Source: Hydnum rufescens UP504
Taxonomy: Eukaryota > Basidiomycota > Agaricomycetes > Cantharellales > Hydnaceae
NCBI GenBank assembly: GCA_014904985.1
Contig: MU128929.1
Location: 273,663 to 337,662 of the forward strand
Length of the DNA stretch: 64,000 bases
Direction of reading: 5' to 3'
The position numbers and the translations under genes are program-made. Of the stretch, positions 1 to 12,553 are shown piece by piece; the first letter of the stretch is position 1, and each line of letters opens with the position of its first letter. The notes beneath the pieces are model-generated. The model was not told where the DNA came from. It searched no databases and saw only the letters and a list, made by a program, of their open reading frames with translations.

Positions 1-1178
1 AATGACATTTTTGTCAATGATTCTGGGAGGGCCACTACATCGTCGCAATACGCCCGGGATATCGATTCGGGGAGACGCCGTTTCTTCGACGTATCTTCTG
101 CAGCAAACCTCCCCGCAAGTTTCCTCTCCCCATGATCTTCTACGCGATGCGTCGCGTCGTCGTCAGACCCTTGGCCCTCGGCGATATCTGAACGTTTCCG
201 TTTCACGGTGGGTGGATGGATCTGGTAGGTAATGATGAGACAAGTCATTTTTTGGAATTATTTTCTTTCACGCACATCATCGCTCTCCTCGTCAAGAGTC
301 GCGTCTAACGAAACATTCAAACCGTTCATATCTATTCGACATCCGCCAATGGAGCGTCATGCGGAATGAGAGCACAAATCGAAAGCACGAACCACTAAGT
401 AGTAGTTGCATGCTCGAGTCCATCGGTCTTGGCTTGACGGGTTGAGGTGTTGGGCGGTGTATCGTTCTCTTGACGAATTTGTACTTTGTCCAAGACACCT
501 CTTCGCCTTTCGGAACGAAAGCCACAGATATCGTGAAGGGAGCATCGACCTGTTACCAGTCATGGTTGCGAAAGGCTGACTCAATGTCGATCATATGACT
601 GACCTTATTCGAATATGCCTTGGTCTTGGGAGCAGTCCCAAAGCAAAGGATGTCTTTGTGAGCAAGCTTGGCCTTCTCGCCGACCTTCATAGGAGTCCAT
701 ATGGAGTTGACAGCACGCCATGTCAAATTCGATGGTTTCAGATGTGTGATGTATACCTAGAATTCTAAGAGTCAGCGGACATTTGTGGTCGTACGATCTA
801 GAGAAGAGGGGTCTGTAAGGTGCCGCGTACCCCGTCATCTTGCATCGTTATGAGTGCGTGAGTCCTCGAGACGGCTCGAGAGGGAAATAGGCAAGAGGGG
901 CTGTGTGTTTGTGACCATGACTTGGGCGGCCGACGACGATAGTACCGCCTGGATGGAGGTCGAAAGCACTTCGATAGCCAGAATCTGGTTCACCAATAAG
1001 GAGAAGTTTTCCTATATCTGAGGGGATTAGGAGCACACTAGTGCGCGAGAGACGAGAAGAACTGACCGCCTACGCGTGGATTCAGGGTGGGAATATTAGG
1101 TGCAGCGATCGGTTTGGTGGGAAGGCTTGCTACTGTGGGGCGTGGTTGTGCAACGGGCGGAGGAGTAAGCATTGGCAT
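1..1178 (-). CDS. FHA-domain nuclear protein, 3' part outside window
   Basis: I recognise a forkhead-associated (phosphothreonine-binding) domain but not the orthologue. The start at 1178 gives a Pro-rich leader (MPMLTPPPVAQP...), then an intron (gtcagtt...cctcag, in phase) and the FHA signature: FDLHPGGTIVVGR, a degenerate serine/histidine loop near THALI, QDDGVYITHLKPSN.TW, then KVGEKAKLAHKDILCFG. A later exon reads FTISVAFVPKGEEVSW. The last exon, from about 186 to the window edge, is rich in basic clusters (VKRKRSD, KKRRL) that look like nuclear localisation signals. No stop is reached before base 1, so the C-terminus lies outside. One base appears to be missing near 858-866: the frame breaks between GLTH and ALITMQDDG although both sides match the family. 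The gene is divergent from the TRIP4-type gene. FHA assignment is fairly secure; the role is unknown. Confidence 0.6.
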
Positions 1179-1270
1179 CAGACGTGAGTTTGAAGCGTTG
1201 ACCCTATTTCAGGTTCTAGGCGGGATTTGGCGGTGAGTCGGCGCCTTGCTCCTCTTACTATACAGAAACT
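1179..1270. promoter_or_regulatory. bidirectional intergenic region between FHA and TRIP4-type genes
   Basis: Only 92 bp separate the two predicted start codons of the divergent pair, so both promoters must overlap here. No clear TATA box is visible; a pyrimidine-rich stretch (cttgctcctcttactata) lies just before the plus-strand start. The call rests on gene arrangement, not on a recognised motif. Confidence 0.35.
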
Positions 1271-2205
1271 ATGAAGTCAACGCCATGGGTCAAAAATCAT
1301 TCTACAGTCACTTCGGATCTCTTGGCTGCATCTCACAGGGCTGGAAAGAAGGGAAAGGGCCGTGAGATGCTGAAGAAAGGCGACGCCCAATCCTTGAAGA
1401 GTAAAGAAGTGCAACGCATCGATCGCTTAATCAACTCACTCGAGAGCAACCAGCCCTCCCCGTGGACAGGAAAAGAGGCATGCTTTTGCAAAGGTATTCA
1501 AGGAGCCTATATGTCTCTAGCTTCCCATATTGACTTGGTGGAGAGCTCGGACCCATGAACTTTCGAGCTATACACCACTCTGCACACATTGCGGGCTCAT
1601 CTTATGTCTACTCCATCACCCAAATCACCCTTGTCCGTATTGTCACTCTCCACTTCTCTCCGAGTCGGCACGTACTGCCCTTGTCGCAAAGTTGCACCGG
1701 GAATTGGAGGTTGTCCTAAAGAAAGAAGCAGACGCTCAAGAGGCGGCTCGGCAGGAACGTTTGGAACGAGAGATAGAAGCCGCGGGCGGGGGCTCTTTTC
1801 CAATCTTGGCCTCTACCACCAATTCCCGCACACAGTTAGCCCCTCCGACACGCAAGGTGCTTTCTCTGAATTCCAAGACCAAGAAAGTTACTGTGGCTTC
1901 CTTCTCACCCGCTCCTCGTCCATCCGGTCTAGCGACATAGTGCAAGCCAGAGTGAAGTGGAGGATGACGAATTCTCTGGAGAGGGATTACAACCTCGTGT
2001 TCCTTCGCCCGCCGAACACCCTCCCTTTGTGACACTGAAAGGGAACGGACGACGGTGGGAGAATTTGCGCGGGGGTGGCCCGTTGTATATCCAGCCACCG
2101 AGGATCGTGCAAGGTGGGGCGGAGAGCGAGCCGACAAAGAAAAGGCGAAAACCGAGGGCGAAAACCCCGGTCTTGAAAGATTCAGAGGCCCAGGATGGTG
2201 CGTAA
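1271..2205 (+). CDS. TRIP4/ASC-1-type C2HC5 zinc-finger protein
   Basis: Family of activating signal cointegrator 1 (TRIP4; yeast Rqt4), a ubiquitin-binding component of the helicase complex that splits collided ribosomes. Exon 1 (1271-1493) starts MKSTPWVKN and ends with the first zinc ligands CFCK. A 52-nt intron (1494-1545) restores ARTHELSSYTPLC..CGLILC, followed by HPCPYC, so the Cys/His spacing of the zf-C2HC5 domain is complete. A helical linker (about residues 105-140) and a Lys-rich segment follow. The conserved C-terminal block HPPFVTLKGNGRRWENLRGGGP and a basic tail (TKKRRKPRAK) end at 2205. Between about 1926 and 1938 the frame moves by one base, directly beside conserved sequence. 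This looks like a one-base consensus error or recent mutation rather than an intron, because no acceptable splice pair fits. Confidence 0.75.
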
Positions 2206-5200
2206 TTCATAGGCAGTCGGTCCCAATATAGTTTTGTCCCTTGTGAGTCTGGGGCAGAGTCGCTATTGATGACACTTATTTAAAGTGTTTGACTTTTTGC
2301 AGTGTGCTGCCGTCCCATTGCATAGGGGTTGGAGTCGTTTCATCGTCGTTTTTGGAGTTGTGCAGGCCCTTCTACTTTGTTCTTCCGGTGCAATGTCTCC
2401 CGAGATTCGTATAAAAGGGCTGTTTCACCAGCACTTCGAGATTGGTCCCATTTGATATTCTCCCATTGTAGAGTTCTCGCCACCGCTAGAGGCTATATTC
2501 AAATCCCGAATGACCCGAACTATAAGTGGAGGCAAGGGTCAGGGGACTCCTTGAATTCATCCGGTCACTGCTGCCTCCGCTCAGATAGCGGAATGCTTTC
2601 CGCCAGCCAAACTAATCGAATCTTCTTCGTCTAGCACATCTTACGTTTCAGCCTGTTCTAGTGGCTCTTGCCGAACGAATATGAGCCGTGGAAGAGGCCC
2701 ACCGATGTTCGGTGGTCTTCCATCTTGATGTACTCACGCATTATGCCCTCATCCACCATCAAGGACATGACAGATAGAATAATGGTTTGTCAAGGACGAA
2801 CGTGTGTTTCTCGTGGATGTGGTGTCATGCGAGCAACCTGCTTTAAGGGATCCATGAATTGTGCGCGGCGACCATCATTAACACCCACCAGCCCCTAAGT
2901 TGAGATTTGAAAGAGCAGGAGCCCGGACGGATGAGATGTTCCACTAGTTCAAAGGTGTTGAGGTGTACCTTACCTATCCGCATTCATCCTCTCATACTTT
3001 GTCCCAATTCTAATGGATATTCCGCTGTGTCCACAGGGACAAGTATTCGCCAAGCGTTTAATGTTTAATGATGGTAGTCTCTCTCTGCTTCAGTTACAAC
3101 TACGCTGGAAATATTAATGTGTCTGGGCCTGCACTGCTTCTAGCAGAACATTCTATAACGGGGGATGAGCATTCAGAAAGAAAAGAATTAAGATGACGCA
3201 TTTCGCCTCTCCTCCGAAATTGAGTTCCTTGTGCTCATAGCACCCCTCTAATAACAGCGGAGAATTTCGAATGCGGACTCAACTGGAGGCCTATCACTCT
3301 TTCGAATCCTGCGCACTGGGATTCCAGTTCCGGTCCTACTTGACGCACCACCATGGGTTGTTGGAAGTATATTGGTCATATCATTGTCAATAGTACGGCA
3401 TTACGTATCAGGCTATCCATTCCTTGACCAAGCACAAAGACCAAGGAACTAGGACGCCTTCGTAGGAAACGGTGAAGCCTGCACTGATGGATCTCCCGAT
3501 GATGTGGGGCATAATAGAGGGCATTCCCGGACGATCAAATCCATTTTCCACAAATAAAAGATTGCCACGCACTAGATCTTCGCACGATTCTAGCGTTCAA
3601 AGAGGACCGCACGAAATAAGCAGATATGGATGCTAATTTCAAAGTCGACGAAGTAGTGGTTGCTTTGGCAGAGTACTGGGCCCACAGCCCGTTTCAGTAT
3701 CAGGGGATGGCGTGCTGGAGTCTGTATGTGCCACATTCATCTCAGGTTGCAGACTGAGAGGTGACATGTGCTCAGGAGGGGTAGCCATAGGCGCCTTGGC
3801 ACCCGCCTTTTAAAGCAAAGAAGCACCCGGAGGATAAAACCCCAAGGATGATGTCTCGGTCGGAGCGCTTCACCCGCATCGAGGGCGGGTGATCCATACA
3901 CTCCCAATCAGTAGGGAACTAACCTAAAGAGTCCGAGACGCAAGGATAGCTGGTTACTGTGAAAAATAGGGGGTCGGCGTACACGAGGCCCAATAGTGCG
4001 GCGGCCAAGACGTGCCTGAAAATGAATGACTCGTTCACGAAAAAGATTGAAAAGTAGGCAGACGGATTTGGAATCTGACCGATCCGTATTCTTACCTCAA
4101 CCATGGAAGGTTCTCCCAGAAGATGTCAATGAAAGTGGGACTGATCTTTGGGAACCCCAATCACATCAGACGATGCCTCGTAATAGAGGCGAGGGCCACG
4201 AGGCATGGAAGATATCGGGGAGAAAGTACCCAGCGAAACGTTGGAGAGCCCAGCCCACGAAAGGGAATGTGGGCAGGGATTAAAGGGTTTATAGTGTTCC
4301 GCGAGATAGAATTTAGCGGTGAAGAGAGCACAGTAACCGCCCCCTAAGTGCTAGTGCAGCAGACTGCAAAGCGATAGCAGCTAGGACTCTTGTCTTTCTT
4401 CACTACACATTATCTACTCAAGAAAGACAAATACGTTGCTATCTTTATTGGCGGGCTTTTTCAGTCTATCGTCAGTGTGAGCTTGGAAAGTGAAGTCCCG
4501 GGGGAGTTTACCATTTCTGAAGAGTACACATAGGAACGTGATTGCCGCATCAATAGTTGCATTCACAGAAGCGTGGACCAGGAACTGTCTCTCTAGGACT
4601 GGAATGAAGGGATAGCGGTGGATATCACTTGTCCTAGGAGAGACGACAGCATGGTGCAGACATCTGTGTCACTGGAGATTGTCTTCAATTGTTGCGGCAA
4701 GTCCCCGCAAGTGTTCCCACAAGTTACCAGTCCGGCTCACGTCGTCTTCATCATTCCCTCCCCGGATTGTTAGCCTGACCCATTAAGTTATGAGTCTGAG
4801 GGTATCGCACCGCAGCTTGTTACGGACGCGTCCGACGCACGAATTTCCAGCTCAACTTGTGCCACAACCCAACGTCTCGAGGACTCTCACAGACTTTCCA
4901 TGGCATTGGGCTACCCCGGGAATACAAGATCGATCATCTCCTTCTGTCTCACCCAAACCGACTTTTCTAACGTCCCACAACTGGGAATCGCGTAATAATT
5001 CTAGTACTGACCAAGTCCTGCTCATGCTACTTTCTTTTATCGCTTGACGGTCTAATCACCAATGCAACTGTTCTCCCGTTTTCCTATAAGAACCTGGCGA
5101 TTCTGCTCTCTGGCTAGCTTCTCATCATCCCTTCGCCTACCATCTCGCAGATCCTGGAGATTTTTGCGTGTTTCTACCGTCTTCGTATCTCTATCATCTA

Positions 5201-5287
5201 CAACACCCTTCGCCCGTCTACCACTATCTTCTGCGAACATGGTTACTCTCACTGCAATTTTTACTTCCCTTGCTGTTGTCGTGCTCA
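2206..5287. other. 3.1 kb without a convincing gene
   Basis: Short open frames occur on both strands (for example 2329-2634 plus, 4026-4283 plus, 3919-4104 minus), but none shows a recognisable domain, splice-extended frame or repeat with another part of the window. The exception is the degenerate copy noted at 3400-3720. AT/GC composition is even and stop codons are frequent. The last 200 bases are pyrimidine-rich and probably form the promoter/5' UTR of the secreted-protein gene. Confidence 0.5.
3400..3720 (+). repeat. fossil copy of the MDxYxSPE gene family block
   Basis: The stretch around 3515-3560 (tagagggcattcccgga, then catcaaatcc and tttccacaa) matches the second exon of the family member at 12.9 kb (tagagggtgttcccgggc, gtcaaaccc, cttccacaa). 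The flanks share shorter words such as ccaaggaact and atttcaaagtcg/atttcgaagtcg in the same order. Many substitutions and indels make this the most decayed of the copies. No reading frame survives. Confidence 0.4.
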
Positions 5288-6967
5288 ATGCCGACGCTGC
5301 TGCTATTGGTTCTGCTCGCACTGGCCTTCTCGGCCTTGACCTTCAATTTGGATGCCCATTTCGACTCTTCCCGCCACTCTATCATTGCAGTTGGACACAA
5401 TGGGCCTCTCATTGACCTAGAAAAGAGGTCGAAACATCATTCGGTGGGTGGTTACCCAAGTTCACAATCGGACCATTCCTAGTCTAACTGAAGTTCTTTT
5501 CGAACTATCCAGTCTGAGAATGTGAACCACAGCTTCTCTTCCAGCAAAATATTCTTCCAAGGTCGCGAAAACCAGCACGATGAACTCAGCCCACAATAAC
5601 CACGAGAAACATGTTGTCTGGGTTACATCACGATCACAAGGGTAAACACGGGCACCATGCTCATGGGAAAGATAAGCGTCGCCACCGCCATCACCACCAT
5701 CATCACCATCATCACCACCATCATGGCCACCATCATCACCGTAGTGCCGATGATGATAATGTAAGCCGGTTCTTCGAATCTTCATTCTTCCAACAATGAG
5801 ACTCATGTGAGGTTTCAGGACGTTTCGGGAACCATTGATATCGAGTCTGCAGATAACAACGGTTCCAATACTACAAAAATCGCTTCCCTTGTTGTCAAGC
5901 CTGACCCAGCCACGAACTCTTCGTCTTTCATTTTGGGCGTGGATAATTCTACTGCAACACTATTCTATCTTCATGCCATGGACTCCGATCCATCCGTCCA
6001 AGGTGACCCCGAAGACAAGATGGTTTTCCTCCGCGCCCCAATCTTCCAGCGAGTCGAGGCCCGCAAGGTCGACTACTGCATTCAATTTGATCCTGAAGCC
6101 GATGCCTCATCCCCTCTCACGATTGGCGAGTGCGTTACGAACTCTACGGGATCGCCCCACGTGTCGCAAACTTTCCAATACTCGCCGTCCACGAGCATGA
6201 TTCAGCCTGCCCGTTTATCTACTCTCTCGAAACGCCAAGCTGTCAATGTCACTCTTTACTTCACCCCTGCGAACATCGCCGCCGAAGTGTATGATGTCTT
6301 AGATGATGAGACCCCTTTCGACGAGGACGATGTCTCAGAGTCATCTACTGACTCTGACTCTGACTCTACATCGTCAGATGATACCAGCCTCTACAACTCG
6401 CCATCAACGTTCGCCTCAGTCAACCCTAGTGACGATTCTACAGCGGATTCTGGCGATGCCACGGATGACGATGATGACACTGCCTCGGAGAGCGACATGA
6501 CTACTACCGCTTCAATTTCTAGCAGCTCCATGGCACCATCTTCCACGAGTACGACGCCCACTCCTTCAGCGACAACCACCACGGTGCCTGATGATACCAT
6601 CGCGGCGGCAGTCATTCCATTAGCCGCCCCTAGCATGGTTCCTTCCGTCTCACCACCTGTGCCGACACTAGCAGCTGTCATCCCCGCTATTACTGTCACC
6701 CAAACTCGCTTCATCACTGTGGTTCCTACCGCGTCCATGGTCGCCGTTCTCGCTGCCTTTGACGCCACTTCTGACACCTCAGATTCGACCTCCACTGTCG
6801 CACCCGTCTCTTTGTCTTCCTCTTCTTCTACCTCCATGGCGACTTCCACGCCCACACCCACTCCCACCTTGACAACTATCACCACTACTGCCACCCCTAT
6901 GAGTTCGAGTACGGTCGTTGTCACTGATGAACAGTACCAGTGGCAATTTATTCCGGAGTCTGTATAG
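5288..6967 (+). CDS. secreted Ser/Thr-rich protein with polyhistidine segment
   Basis: Function unknown. The start at 5288 gives a clean signal peptide (MPTLLLLVLLALAFSA) and then HSIIAVGHNGPLIDLEKR, whose KR is a possible Kex2 site. Exon 1 probably ends at 5443 (gtgggt). The boundaries between 5444 and 5607 are not resolved, because no single splice choice keeps phase. From about 5607 a His/Lys/Gly-rich stretch contains twelve consecutive histidines. An intron from 5761 to 5818 (gtaagc...tttcag) joins in phase to a folded region, about 160 residues, with NxS/T sites and the words YCIQFDPEA and SQTFQY typical of small agaricomycete secreted proteins. The C-terminal half is a Ser/Thr/Pro/Asp stalk suited to O-mannosylation. 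It ends IPESV with no GPI-type hydrophobic tail, so release is likelier than anchoring. An upstream ATG at 5239 opens a frame that ends early. Confidence 0.65.
5678..5743 (+). repeat. CAC/CAT microsatellite encoding polyhistidine
   Basis: About 66 bases of imperfect CAC/CAT triplets lie inside the coding frame of the secreted protein and encode the run of twelve histidines plus flanking HGHHHH. Mixed synonymous codons, rather than one repeated triplet, argue that the histidines are maintained and are not just a fresh slippage product. Confidence 0.75.
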
Positions 6968-7355
6968 GAAGGCAGTTTCCTAGTTTTCGCTTCCTAGCTA
7001 CTTGGATATGGTCTTGTTTGTTACATTTGTTATTTCGGATTCTTTTGGTCTCTTGGATGTCAATTTATTTTGTTCTTGCAAGCTCACTCAGTTCGAAATG
7101 GAATCAGTGAAAGTAAACACGACTTGGCCCCATGCTTACGGCAGAGTTCCGAGAGCTCTTCATTTGGATGGCAGAATTACTATCTTCAATTGCCAAAAAG
7201 GCTGGGAGGGATCGTAGGTGTGGGGCTGTCATATCGAACTACAGCATTCTGGCTCGAAAGACCCTGGATGGACTATATACAGAAATTCCAAAACAAGAAG
7301 ACTGCTCTGACTAGGATCTCTGTCTCTGTGCCCTATTCTAGATTGCTCATCCAGA
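6968..7355. other. convergent intergenic region
   Basis: These 388 bp separate the 3' ends of the secreted-protein gene (plus) and the NLR gene (minus). The first part is T-rich (ttgtttgttacatttgttattt) and is a plausible 3' UTR and polyadenylation region. No gene is seen. Confidence 0.5.
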
Positions 7356-10300
7356 CTATCCAAACAGAGAATGATGGTCTATGTGGAGGATTACAACACG
7401 GCCATCCGAACATCCAAATGCAATGCGAGAGTGAGTCCCTAGGGTTCTCACCTGGACTTCAGTGGTTGGTGAATAAAGGGGAGGAATGTAGCAGACATGT
7501 CGAACATGATTACCAGGGAGGTAGTGCACTTGTATCCATTGGTGATGATAAGACCAAATGAGAGAGTGGGGGGCTGTTCTAGATAGAGGGACCATAACAT
7601 ATGACTCAGGGACTATGTGAAAAGGAGGAGAGCTCAAATCCCAAACAACAGTTACATGGGATTGAGAAACCAAGGTATGACCAAAGGAAAATTCAACAGA
7701 AGTAGGCCAACCAGAGGGATCTTCCAGTGATGCAATGAGGTGACCTGATAAGGTATCCCATAGCTGAATAGTGTTGGCACAGGTGAAGGTTACAGCCACC
7801 TGTAGACTGTCTGGTGAAAATGTAACAGACTTAACAGGCTTAGCAGGCCCTTTCAGTGTTCTGATGGCTTTTCCTGAACTGGCATCCCACAGATGAATGC
7901 TCTGGTCAGGAGAGCCAGAGACCAACCACAAGCCATCTGGTGAAAATACAATACACTCAACCCACATAGAATGGATTTCCAGGGATTTGAGGTGTTTGCC
8001 TGATTTGGTATCCCACAGCTTGATGGTCTGCTCATCAGAGCCAGAGGCCAGTTGAAAGCCATCTGGTGAAAATGCAACCAAGCAACTAGAATGACCTTCC
8101 AGTGAAGTAGTACACCTCCCTGCCAGTGATCTGGTATCCCATAGCCAGACTGAGTCATGAGAAGCTGAGGCCAGCTGCAGCCCATCTGGTGAAAATGCAA
8201 GGGCCATGACCCAGTCATCATGGCCATATAGTGATGCAATTTGCTGGCCTGAGGTGACATTCCACAGCTGGATGACAGTATCCTTGGAGCCTAAAGCCAG
8301 CTGTGACCCATCCAGTGAAATTGCAATAGATGTGACTGAGTCTGAGAAGAACTGGGCATGATCATGGGTGCCCAAAGCCAGGTCTGGGTCCACCAATGAG
8401 GATGTAACAGCCTGAGTCCATATAATGGGATTGCCTGTGATATCCCACAGCCGGATGGACCAGTCACCAGAGCCTGACACCAGTTGCAAGCCATCTGGTG
8501 CAAATGCAACAGAGTAAATAGACTCAGAATGACCTCTCAGTGATGCAGTGGGCTTGCCTGAGATGGCATCCCACAACTGGATGGAGCCACCATAGGAACC
8601 TGAGGCAAACAGCAACCCATCTGGGGAAAATGCAATGCACAGAACCCCAGCAGGATGGCTATTTAGTGCAATTCGCTTGCCTGAGGTGGCATCCCACAGC
8701 CACAGGGAATGATCAAAACCTGAGGCCAGCTGCAATCCACTGGGTGAAAATGCAACAGCCCTGATTTGATCAGAATAGCATTGCAATGATGCAGTGGCCC
8801 TGCCTGATGCAATATCCCAGAGCTGGATGGAGCAATCATCAGAACCTGATGCAAGTTGCAGCCCATCTGGTGAGAATACAACACTGGAAACCTGACAAAA
8901 ATGGCCTTCCAGCAATGCAATAGACTTGCCTGACATAGCATCCCAGAGCCGGATGGAACAGTCATGGGACCCAGAGGCCAGCCACAATCCATTTGGTGAA
9001 AATGCAATAGACAAGACTAAGCTAGAGTGCCCTTCCAGTGATGAAATAAGTCTGCCTGATATGGCATCCCACAGTCGGACAGAAGTGTCATGGGACCCTG
9101 AGGCCAACCACAATCCATCTGGGGAAAATGCAACAGATGTGACAGAGTCAAAATGACCTTTTAGTGATGCAATGAGGTCACCAGATGTAGCATTCCACAA
9201 CCGGATGGAATGATCATGAGAGGCCGATGCCAACCGTGAACCATCTGGTGAAAATGCAATGGAATAAACCGCCCCATCATGGCCAAGAAAAACTCCTAAA
9301 CCTCGTGGCCACTGAGACTCCAAGCCTTGGAGCACTCTGATAGAATTGGCATCTTCATTGCAATATGCTTTGTAGAATGCAGTGTCATGGGGAGTGAATG
9401 CCAATGCGGAGTAATACACCTGCAGTGCACTTTCTCTGATGACCTGGGAATGAGCCAGAATGAAGCGATATGTGTCGGAAAGCATCGTCAGAAGAGTTGT
9501 CTTGCAGTTTGACCGTACCTGTTATCACAATCGTTATCTGGTCAACAAATCATCTGAACATCCACAATAAAGATACACATACTGCCCAGTGACGTGCAGC
9601 TTGAATGCAGTCAGCAGCACTGAAGCTGCTCCCTATCAGGCTCATTGCCTCCAACCACCACAAAATAGATCGCCTCAAGAACCCCTCCAGTGCCCCTACC
9701 GCTCTCTGATTTCCAAATTCCACACACGACAGGTGCGATGCCCAGAATCTACACGCATACTGAACCTCCGGTGGTATGGCATCGTTCACTTTCCGTTCAA
9801 ACTCGTCCACGTTACTGTTGAGAACCCACGGATGCGAAATCCCGGCCATATCCCGTTTGAGAAACGTTGCCATGAGTTCGAAACATCGAATGGCATGGCG
9901 CCGTTCCTGGTCTGGAATCGCAAAAATGACGAAGTCGGGCTCGGCGCATCGTCGGGAATCTGTAATGAAGTCGAGGAAGGAGGGATGATAGATACGGGGT
10001 GCATCATGAATGTTGGACGGTGGGATGATGACTGAACGAAGGTGATAGAGCGTAGCATCAACAGTGTCAATTTGGAAGCCGATAAAATGAGCCAACGAGT
10101 GCAGCGGGAGAGGTTGGCGCAATAGTACGATACTCCCAACGACGAGTTGAAAGCGATCTAGGACATCCCGACGGTTCGATTCAGAAAGTGCGTTCCGGAG
10201 CACGCCCACGTATAGGTTGTCTAGTTGCGTATGTGGCGTGGCTCCTATCTGCTGGGCTGCCTGTGAATTGAGGATGAGATTTAGGTGCCTACGGGGATCA

Positions 10301-11384
10301 CGCAAACGATCATCGCCGATAAATCGAATGGTCGTGGCGGCATAGACGAAGAGCTTTCCTGACTTGGCTACTAGCGAATCGACCTCGTCCTCTGATATCC
10401 AACCAGCCGCCATACGAAGACCAAGCTTGTGGGGAATTTTGGCTAACTCGGACGTAATGTAAAGGCGGATGTCCTGCTCAATCACTGATGCTTCGATATC
10501 ATGAAGAATCGTCTGGGCGTAATTCGGGGCGTCGTGAAACACAGAGGATATATGTGGTTCAGGACGGCTGGTGATCAAGATGCGGAGAAAAGGTATTTGG
10601 ATCGCGTGAGAGAAGAGAAGCTTGAGAAGTTCGGCGCCCCCCTTCTCCTCACATTCGTCAAGGGCATCAAGCACGATGAGTGACGTCTTCCGATTTGGAT
10701 CGATCTTGAGAAGTGGCGTCACGATTAATCTTTGAATTTGAGTCAAGAGCGCCTTGTGCCCTAGGTCCGCGTCTTGTTGAATCGCTTCCACAATCACGTC
10801 CTTGAATGCATTGTCCGAATGGGCGAGTTGGAAGGCAAGTGTGGGGAATACAAGTTGCGGATCGCGCAAAAGGTTGTCGCTCCGAGAAAAGAAAAAGCTT
10901 GCGCCTAGAATGCCTTTCTTCTCGGCTCGATCAGAGACGGTTTTAGCAATAGTCGATTTGCCGATCCCGGCGAGGCCATTAAGCCAGTATACCGGGGGTG
11001 TATTGGGTTCGGTCCTTTCCAACCACGCCGTAATGTCGTTCAATATACCGACACGGGTTCCCTCGAGACAGGACGACGGTAGATCTTTGCGACCAGAGTC
11101 ATAACTGGCATAGGGAACACGAGGAAGAGACAATAGAAGGAGGACCGCCGAAGATTCAACTCTGTCTGGAGATGGCCGGACGATGTGTATGGAGCGGAGG
11201 CCAATGAAATTTTGGAGCGTGCTCACTGCTGATATTGAGAATGACATCCCCTCCATCGCCGCCAGCACCCAGGACACCCCCAGATCCAGCACCCCCACTA
11301 CCAGTCACTGAGAAAGATGTATAAAAAAGAGGATAGCAGCAAGAAATTGAAATACAACTCACCAACAGAGATTTGAGGTTCCAT
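7356..11384 (-). CDS. NLR protein: NACHT NTPase with 13 WD40 repeats
   Basis: Fungal STAND/NLR receptor-type protein, of the group that includes the heterokaryon-incompatibility HET-E proteins. Four exons fit exactly: 11363-11384, 11227-11307, 9583-11165 and 7356-9518, with GT-AG introns of 55, 61 and 64 nt. They total 3,849 nt, or 1,282 residues. The N-terminus is short and Gly-rich (about residues 8-30) with no known effector domain. The standard pre-NACHT motif YDSG..CLEGTR comes next, then Walker A GLAGIGKST, Walker B LIVLDALDEC, the sensor-like ILITSRPEP and a winged-helix-like middle region. LQVYYSALAF introduces thirteen WD40 units (FSPDG..LASGS..SI.LWD) and a C-terminal tail without repeats. 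The repeats are similar at DNA level, as in fungal NLRs under concerted evolution. All nucleotide-binding residues look intact. The gene lies at the edge of a duplicated, gap-bearing region that holds a second, partial copy. Confidence 0.9.
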
Positions 11385-12553
11385 AGGAGACGATGGGATC
11401 ACTTTACAGAGAGAGAACCACCAAGACCCAGTGCCGCCAATGAAAAATGAAGAGACGATGCAATAAGGGGGGAAGTGCGATATTATTCTGCTCCGCGAAC
11501 GAGCCAGTCGGGCTGTTACGGGTGTAAAGCGTGGCGGGCGAATGCTAAAGTCGCGACAAAATCCAAATTACGTAAGCGCTGTTAGAGCGGTTGAGCGTTG
11601 CGTACTGGTAGGCTGTTATCCACCCATAACTAGGCAGAGCTGCTACATACAAGTAAGACCCGCGGATGTTTCTACTACAGCATTTCTTACTGCGTGGAAA
11701 AAATGCTGCTGGCCTCCTGTCATCTCCATCATATCCCGTAGAGCGTTCCCAAGATCAGAGATTATAGGCCCCTAGGAACCACTCCTGAATAGGACGAAGG
11801 GAGGACTGCCCGATCCATTCGTCACGCCATCCAGCACAAAGAAACATGACGGTATTGTCACAATAGGTAGATAGGTATCAGGGTCCTTCCTTCGACAAAA
11901 GCATGCTCCGCAAGCCTGAGACTGTATTATGATAGCCTTTGGCGTGAGGCCACGCCCCAGACACCTTTGGATTTAAGATAAAGGGAAGGTAAATGTCATT
12001 ATTCAATCGTACATGCTCCAACTCTGGAATTTCTGGGATTACATCTACCCATGCCCAAGTAACACGAAGGATATGGACACAGGTCAGTGGAAATCACGGG
12101 ATCCGCAGACAGCGCACGTCGAATACATTAGTGGCGCCACAAAAATCGCCCCCTACGGCGTGCGGGTCTCTCTCGATCGTGTAACATCCAAATCAATATC
12201 GACCCCGAGTTGACACGACGGGTCCCAGGGACACTCGCGAAATAAGGGGGCGCTTAAGCTTGATACATAAATATCTACTTACCTTGTGTACACAATGCCG
12301 ACAGATGATCAATATCTGATCAGGAAGCCTCGTGTGTCTGGCTTGTCAGGAATGTTCTAACTAGACACCTCTATCATATTAATTCCAAGATCCTGGCGTC
12401 CACGCATAAAGGACAAACGTTTCGTTGAAGTTAAAGTGACATAGGAAGCAGCCTGAATTACCAAAATAAAGTAGAAGCAAGGGCCCTATCCCGATTGCAC
12501 AAGAGTGGCGTGTTTCTTTATGTTGATCGTTACGATCAGGCTGATCCCTAAGG

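Noticed and set aside
2..232. 76-codon plus-strand frame at the left edge
   Set aside because: The minus strand over the same bases reads VKRKRSD and KKRRL in phase with the FHA gene through a good intron.
5462..5806. Gly-Asp repeat frame on minus (GGDDGDDGG)
   Set aside because: Antisense of the CAC/CAT microsatellite; no start context or splice support.
6391..6924. 177-codon minus-strand frame rich in Val/Glu/Gly
   Set aside because: Antisense shadow of the Ser/Thr-rich stalk of the secreted protein; composition is the simple complement of TCN/ACN codons.
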